From an uncultured Oscillospiraceae bacterium (GTDB lineage Bacteria > Bacillota > Clostridia > Oscillospirales > Oscillospiraceae): a stretch of DNA of 9,612 nucleotides. The notes under the pieces were generated by a model. It was not told where the DNA came from. It did no database searches and was given only the letters and a program-made list of their open reading frames with translations. Every line of letters begins with the position of its first letter. Position 1 is the first letter of the stretch. This document shows positions 6,186 to 9,612 of this stretch, piece by piece. The stretch spans positions 1-9,612 of the forward strand of contig CAJFPI010000009.1 in the NCBI GenBank assembly GCA_904398675.1, given 5' to 3'. The translations under genes and the position numbers were made by a program.

Positions 6186-6872
6186 ATGAACGGACTGGAA
6201 AAGATTACCGCGCGGATTGAACAGGATTCCAACGCCGAGATCGCGGCGATTTTGCAGCAGGCTGACGCGGAGGCGGAGGCCATCCGCAGGCAGTATACCG
6301 ACGAGGCCGCCGCCCAGGCTGCCAAGGCGGACGGCGAGGCTGCCCGGGCCGCCCGGGAGCGGGTGGAGCGGCTGGAGAGCGCGGCCAAAATGGAGGCCCG
6401 CTCCCTGCTCCTCTCGGCTAAGCAGGCGCTGGTGGACCGGGCCTTTGACCAGGCGGCCCAGCAGCTGCTGGAGCTGCCGGAGGAGGAGTATACGGAGCTT
6501 TTGGCAAAGCTGGCCGCCGCCTCGGCCAAGACCGGCCGGGAGGAAGTCCTCCTCAACAGCCGGGACAGGGCGGCTGTGGGCCCCGCTGTGGTGGCCCGGG
6601 CCAACCAGATCCTGGCCAGGGAGGTGGCCCCGGCGCTGCCGGAGGAGCTGAAGGAATCCAAGGCCGGGCGGATCATCGACAAGGTGGTCACCGGCGCCAG
6701 CGCCATTTTGCAGGGGACCGGCATGCTGTCGCTGTCGGGGGAGACCCGGGACATCACCGGGGGGCTGATCCTCCGGGACGGCAATGTGGAGGTCAACTGC
6801 GCCTTTGAGACCCAGCTGCGCCTGCTGCGCGAGGAGATGTCCGCCCAGGTGGCGGCCGTGCTGCTGGGGTAA
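6186..6872 (+). CDS. ntpE: V/A-type ATPase subunit E (peripheral stalk)
   Basis: Subunit E pairs with the G/H-type coiled coil to form the stalks that connect the A3B3 head with subunit I. The 228 residues divide into a long charged N-terminal helix (to about 110, for example QQADAEAEAIRRQYTDEAAA) and a mixed alpha/beta C-terminal domain. The latter ends with the typical pattern GGLILRDGNVEVNCAFETQL followed by an amphipathic helix to ..VLLG. The ATG at 6186 has AAAAGG at 6175-6180 as a modest ribosome binding site. The 42-bp gap after subunit K shows no terminator. Identification comes from domain layout, C-terminal motif and operon position. The coiled-coil half alone would not be diagnostic. 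Confidence 0.93.
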   Translation: MNGLEKITARIEQDSNAEIAAILQQADAEAEAIRRQYTDEAAAQAAKADGEAARAARERVERLESAAKMEARSLLLSAKQALVDRAFDQAAQQLLELPEEEYTELLAKLAAASAKTGREEVLLNSRDRAAVGPAVVARANQILAREVAPALPEELKESKAGRIIDKVVTGASAILQGTGMLSLSGETRDITGGLILRDGNVEVNCAFETQLRLLREEMSAQVAAVLLG

Positions 6873-6935
6873 ATGGGGAGACTGCCGGGCGATGGTTGCG
6901 CGGACCGGCGGCTCCCGGAGAAAGGGGGATGGCAC

Positions 6936-7937
6936 TTGGCAAAAAAGAATGTGAAGGACACGGAGTATCTCTTTATCTCCGCGCGGCTGCGCTCTATGGA
7001 GCGCAACCTTCTCACAGCGGCGCGGATGGAGCGGATGATCGACGCGCCCACCGCGGAGGATGCCGCCAAGGTGCTCTCGGAGATTGGCTACAATGAGTTC
7101 TCTCCCGCCAGCGAGGCCGAGCTGAGCCAGGCCCTGGCTGCGGAGCGGGAGAGGACCTTCCAGGACCTCTACCGTTTTGTTCCGGACAAGGCGGTGGTGG
7201 ATGTGTTCCGGGTGAAGTACGACTACCACAACGCCAAGACGGTGCTGAAGGCCCGGGCCATGGGCGTGGACGGCAGCCGTCTGCTGGTGGACGCCGGGCG
7301 CGTCCCCACGGAGCGCCTGGCCGCCGCCATTGAGGAGGGGACGCTGGAGGCGCTGCCGCCGGTGATGGCCGGGGCGGTGCAGGAGGCGCTGGAGGTGCTC
7401 AGCACCACCGGCGATCCTCAGCGCAGCGACTTTATTCTGGACGACGCCTATTTTCGGGAGATGCTCCAGGCGGCGGAGGACACCGGCAGCAGCTTTTTAA
7501 AGCGCTATGTACAGGCCACCATCGACGCGGCCAATCTCCGCAGCGCCGTTCGGTCCCTGCGGATGCACAAGGACGGGGATTTCCTCCGCCGGGTGCTCTT
7601 TGACGGCGGGACGATCCCCGTGGACCGGGTTCTGGCCGCCGCCCTGGGCGGGAGCCTGGAGGACCTCTACCGGCCCACGGTGTTCCGCGCGGCGGCGGAG
7701 GCGGGGACGGCGGCCCTGGAGAGCGGACGGCTCACCGCCTTTGAGAAGGCCTGTGACGATGCGGTGACCGCCATGGTCTCCGGCGCAAAGGGGATCCCCT
7801 TCGGCGTGGAGGTAGTGATCGCCTATCTGGCGGCCAAGGAGATCGAGTTCACGGCGGTGCGGGTCATCATGTCGGGCCGCATGGCCGGCATCAGCGGAGA
7901 GATGATCCGGGAAAGGCTGCGTGAGTCCTATGTATAA
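6936..7937 (+). CDS. ntpC: V/A-type ATPase subunit C (d-subunit homologue, rotor socket)
   Basis: Subunit C sits on the K ring and acts as the funnel-shaped socket for the D/F axle. The chosen start is TTG at 6936, giving 333 residues (MAKKNVKDTEYLFISARLRS), about the length of the E. hirae protein. AAAGGGGGA lies 7 nt upstream. An in-frame ATG at 6873 would add 21 residues (MGRLPGDGCADRR...) that do not look like the family, and it touches the stop of subunit E without a good binding site. Family marks are DYHNAKTVLKAR at 96-107, three mostly helical repeats, and the C-terminal VEVVIAYLAAKEIEFTAVR followed by IRERLRESYV. The end of the gene overlaps the start of subunit F, which suggests coupled translation. 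Confidence 0.94.
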   Translation: MAKKNVKDTEYLFISARLRSMERNLLTAARMERMIDAPTAEDAAKVLSEIGYNEFSPASEAELSQALAAERERTFQDLYRFVPDKAVVDVFRVKYDYHNAKTVLKARAMGVDGSRLLVDAGRVPTERLAAAIEEGTLEALPPVMAGAVQEALEVLSTTGDPQRSDFILDDAYFREMLQAAEDTGSSFLKRYVQATIDAANLRSAVRSLRMHKDGDFLRRVLFDGGTIPVDRVLAAALGGSLEDLYRPTVFRAAAEAGTAALESGRLTAFEKACDDAVTAMVSGAKGIPFGVEVVIAYLAAKEIEFTAVRVIMSGRMAGISGEMIRERLRESYV

Positions 7938-8238
7938 GATTGCAGTATTGGGAGACCGGGACAGCGTGCTGGGATTCAAGGCCCTGGGGCTGGACGTGGT
8001 GTTTGCCGAGGACGCGGAGACCGCCCGGCGGGAGCTCCACCGCCTGGCCAGGGGGGAGTGGGCGGTGATCTATGTCACGGAGCAGCTGGCCCAGCTGATC
8101 CCCGGAGAGATCGACCGCTACAAGGACGCCGTTACCCCGGCGGTGATCCTGATCCCCGGCAAGACCGGTTCCCTGGGCCTGGGCGCGGCGGCGCTGCAGC
8201 GGGCCGTGGAGCGGGCTGTGGGGGCGGATATCACATAA
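7930..8238 (+). CDS. ntpG: V/A-type ATPase subunit F (central axle; NtpG in E. hirae)
   Basis: Subunit F binds subunit D in the rotating axle and influences ATPase activity. The 102-residue protein has a small alpha/beta fold beginning MYKIAVLGDRDSVLGFKALG, which matches the family start closely, then ADPxE-like FAEDAETARREL, a VIYVTEQLAQ strand-helix and the C-terminal PAVILIPGKTGSLGLG followed by a helix to ADIT. The ATG at 7930 gives the familiar N-terminus. An in-frame GTG at 7921 would add three residues and lies 4 nt after GGGAAAGG, so it cannot be excluded. Either way the start lies inside the end of subunit C (8 or 17 bp overlap). It is the last gene before the large non-coding interruption of the operon. 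Confidence 0.93.
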   Translation: MYKIAVLGDRDSVLGFKALGLDVVFAEDAETARRELHRLARGEWAVIYVTEQLAQLIPGEIDRYKDAVTPAVILIPGKTGSLGLGAAALQRAVERAVGADIT

Positions 8239-8245
8239 GAAGTCA

Positions 8246-8345
8246 AGGGGGAGCAGGCTCCCCCTCCACCAGTCTGCGGACTGGTGTGTGCGCTCAGGGC
8301 GCACAGGTCAATGTATTTTTCCGAGTCGCATGTCCCCGGAAAAAT
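8246..8345 (+). repeat. Back-to-back hairpin array (four perfect inverted repeats)
   Basis: Hairpin 1 pairs AGGGGGAG (8246-8253) with CTCCCCCT (8258-8265), loop CAGG. Hairpin 2 pairs CACCAGTC (8267-8274) with GACTGGTG (8279-8286), loop TGCG. Hairpin 3 pairs TGTGCGC (8287-8293) with GCGCACA (8299-8305), loop TCAGG. They follow each other with one and zero bases between. Hairpin 4 pairs ATTTTTCCG (8315-8323) with CGGAAAAAT (8337-8345) around 13 nt. The T5 run at 8316-8320, about 10 nt after hairpin 3, could give partial termination. The loop of hairpin 2 (TGCG) is complementary to CGCA (8327-8330) in loop 4, which may be chance. The pairing is directly visible; the role is unknown. Confidence 0.65.
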
Positions 8346-8424
8346 GATTGGATCTGCCCGCTGTGGAGAGATACTGTGGCCTCTTTTATATCACTGAAAC
8401 GAGGAGTGAATGCTCCATTCGATT

Positions 8425-8545
8425 CCCCGCGCCGGGAGAGCGCGAGGGGGCGGGAGTCCTTCCCGCATGAGATCGAACGCCCCGCGCTGCGCGCGGCAGG
8501 GAAGGCGAGGGCTTTTTGCCGGCGGCGAAGAGCAACGGCGTTTTT
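8425..8545 (+). repeat. GC-rich degenerate direct repeat with small hairpins
   Basis: TCGA followed two or three bases later by CCCCGCGC occurs twice, with CCCCGCGC at 8425-8432 and again at 8480-8487, 55 bp apart. Each copy is followed by a GCGAGGG motif. Hairpins inside are GCGGGA/TCCCGC (8450-8455 with 8461-8466, loop GTCCT) and CCGCGC/GCGCGG (8482-8487 with 8491-8496, loop TGC). The copies differ in many positions, so this is an imperfect repeat. It directly precedes the ribosome binding site of subunit A. Confidence 0.4.
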
Positions 8546-8562
8546 GGAAAGGTAGTGAAGGA

Positions 8563-9612
8563 ATGAGTCAAGGCAAGATCATCAAGGTATCCGGGCCGCT
8601 GGTGGTGGCCGACGGGCTGGCCGACGCCAACATGGCTGACGTGGTCCGCGTGGGCGAGCAGCGGCTCATCGGCGAGATTTTGAACATGACCGGAGACCGG
8701 GCCTCCATTCAGGTTTATGAGGAGACCAGCGGCCTGGGACCCGGCGCTGCCGTGGTGTCCACCGGCGCGCCGCTGAGCGTGGAGCTGGGGCCGGGCATCA
8801 TTGAGAATATCTACGACGGGATCCAGCGCCCCCTGGAGGGGATTTTGAAAAAGGCGGGCAGCAACAACCTGCCCCGGGGCATCGAGGTGCCCGCCCTGGA
8901 CCGGGAGAAGAAGTGGTCCTACACCCCCGTGGCCAAGGCGGGGGATGCGGTGATCGGCGGCGACGTGCTGGGCACGGTCCCCGAGACCAGCGTGGTGCTC
9001 CATAAGATCATGGTCCCCAACGGCGTTGCCGGTACGGTGGAGTGGGCCATCGAGCCCGGCGAGTACACCATTGAGACCGTCGTCGCCAGGGTCCGCACCG
9101 ACAAAGGGGAGCTCAGGGAGCTGACCATGGTGCAGAAGTGGCCGGTCCGTGTGGGCCGTCCCTACAAGCAGAAACATAACCCGGTGGTGCCCCTCCAGTC
9201 CGGCCAGCGCATCATCGACACCATGTTCCCCATCGCCAAGGGCGGCACCGCCGCCGTTCCCGGCCCCTTCGGCTCGGGCAAGACCGTGGTGCAGCACCAG
9301 CTGGCCAAGTGGTCCGATGTGGACATTGTGGTGTATGTGGGCTGCGGCGAGCGGGGCAACGAGATGACCGATGTGCTCCGGGAGTTCCCGGAGCTGACAG
9401 ACCCCCGCACCGGGGAGACCCTGATGAAGCGGACGGTGCTCATTGCCAACACCTCCGACATGCCCGTGGCTGCCCGTGAGGCATCGGTCTACACCGGTAT
9501 CACCATCGCCGAGTACTTCCGGGACATGGGCTACGACGTGGCTGTGATCGCCGACTCCACCTCCCGCTGGGCCGAGGCCCTGCGCGAGATGTCCGGCCGC
9601 CTGGAGGAGATG
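8563..9612 (+). CDS. ntpA: V/A-type ATPase catalytic subunit A, N-terminal 350 codons (cut by window end)
   Basis: Subunit A holds the nucleotide site of the A3B3 head. The frame starts with ATG at 8563 (MSQGKIIKVSGPLVVADGL) and stays open to the window end. Residues 1-70 form the beta-barrel. About 110-190 is the A-specific bulge domain (GSNNLPRGIEVPALDREKKW and following). The nucleotide-binding domain contains the P-loop GPFGSGKT at 234-241 with K240, the catalytic glutamate E263 in GCGERGNEMTD, and ADSTSRWAEALREMSGRLEE at the cut end. About 240 residues should lie beyond the window. GGAAAGG (8546-8552) lies 10 nt before the start, and AAGGA directly abuts it. Unlike the other subunits it is separated from its upstream neighbour by 324 bp, so its expression may be set separately. 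The catalytic residues identify it as A; subunit B lacks a functional P-loop. Confidence 0.97.
   Translation, partial: MSQGKIIKVSGPLVVADGLADANMADVVRVGEQRLIGEILNMTGDRASIQVYEETSGLGPGAAVVSTGAPLSVELGPGIIENIYDGIQRPLEGILKKAGSNNLPRGIEVPALDREKKWSYTPVAKAGDAVIGGDVLGTVPETSVVLHKIMVPNGVAGTVEWAIEPGEYTIETVVARVRTDKGELRELTMVQKWPVRVGRPYKQKHNPVVPLQSGQRIIDTMFPIAKGGTAAVPGPFGSGKTVVQHQLAKWSDVDIVVYVGCGERGNEMTDVLREFPELTDPRTGETLMKRTVLIANTSDMPVAAREASVYTGITIAEYFRDMGYDVAVIADSTSRWAEALREMSGRLEEM

Larger units (their letters stand above)
8239..8562. other. 324-bp non-coding interruption of the ATPase operon between subunits F and A
   Basis: All earlier junctions in this operon are overlaps or at most 63 bp, so this gap stands out. 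The first half (8246-8345) is a run of four strong hairpins. The middle (8346-8420) is AT-richer, with a weak hairpin GAATG-CTC-CATTC near 8408-8420. The last half (8421-8540) is very GC-rich with small hairpins and a partial direct repeat. Two T5 runs (8513-8517 and 8541-8545) precede GGAAAGG at 8546-8552, the likely ribosome binding site for subunit A. No open frame here resembles a protein. No strong promoter was found. It may be a mobile intergenic repeat or a structured RNA. Confidence 0.7.

Noticed and set aside
5634..7229. 531-codon - strand open frame opposite subunits K, E and C
   Set aside because: Same reasoning: it is antisense to three well-identified genes and has no plausible start site or domain.
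8246..8345. CRISPR array or integron attC site
   Set aside because: The hairpins have different arm sequences, no constant repeat and no spacer of uniform size, and no cas or integrase gene is near.
8348..8375. Internal promoter for subunit A (TTGGAT with GATACT)
   Set aside because: The -35 matches only three and the -10 four of six consensus bases, with a 16-bp spacer. This is too weak to list.
8058..8555. Open frame on the + strand running from subunit F through the F-A gap
   Set aside because: Its first part is an out-of-frame reading of subunit F, and the remainder is arginine-rich translation of hairpin DNA. There is no ribosome binding site.
8386..9297. - strand open frame opposite subunit A and part of the F-A gap
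   Set aside because: It is antisense to the conserved A subunit including the P-loop, and no domain is seen.

Overview
The window suggests a GC-rich Gram-positive anaerobe of the class Clostridia, plausibly from the Oscillospiraceae (Flavonifractor/Oscillibacter-like gut bacteria). The reasons are strong AGGAGG-type ribosome binding sites, some GTG/TTG starts, a dnaK-dnaJ pair, and a V/A-type ATPase operon in the order known from Enterococcus hirae and Clostridia. The family placement is inferred from style and protein similarity, not from a marker gene. Every supported gene is on the + strand.

Layout. (1) 2-1910: the 3' part of dnaK (chaperone Hsp70) and complete dnaJ, separated by 112 bp that hold a long hairpin. 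(2) 2027-3052: a membrane-anchored protein resembling the DUF4015 putative glycoside hydrolase family, with changes in its best conserved barrel motif. (3) 3053-3380: a 328-bp regulatory region with a perfect 15-bp-arm inverted repeat, two candidate sigma-A promoters and an unusual density of GGACA/TGTCC motifs. (4) 3381-9612: the V/A-type ATPase operon, encoding a G/H-type stalk subunit, then I, K, E, C, F and the first 350 codons of catalytic subunit A. The window ends inside A; B and D would be expected next.

How the genes work together. DnaK and DnaJ form the Hsp70 folding machine. The ATPase genes build a rotary enzyme: A (with B) hydrolyses or makes ATP, F and C belong to the central rotor axis and its socket, E and the G/H-type subunit form peripheral stalks, and I and K form the membrane ion channel. 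The K proteolipid keeps the four side chains that bind Na+ in E. hirae NtpK, so the complex is probably a Na+ pump or synthase.

The most unusual part is 8239-8562. This 324-bp non-coding stretch interrupts an otherwise tightly packed operon between subunits F and A. It begins with three abutting perfect hairpins and a fourth nearby, then a GC-rich half with more hairpins and a degenerate direct repeat. It could be a mobile intergenic repeat or an RNA element that adjusts the expression of A (and B) relative to the upstream subunits. No fully new multi-gene system was seen.
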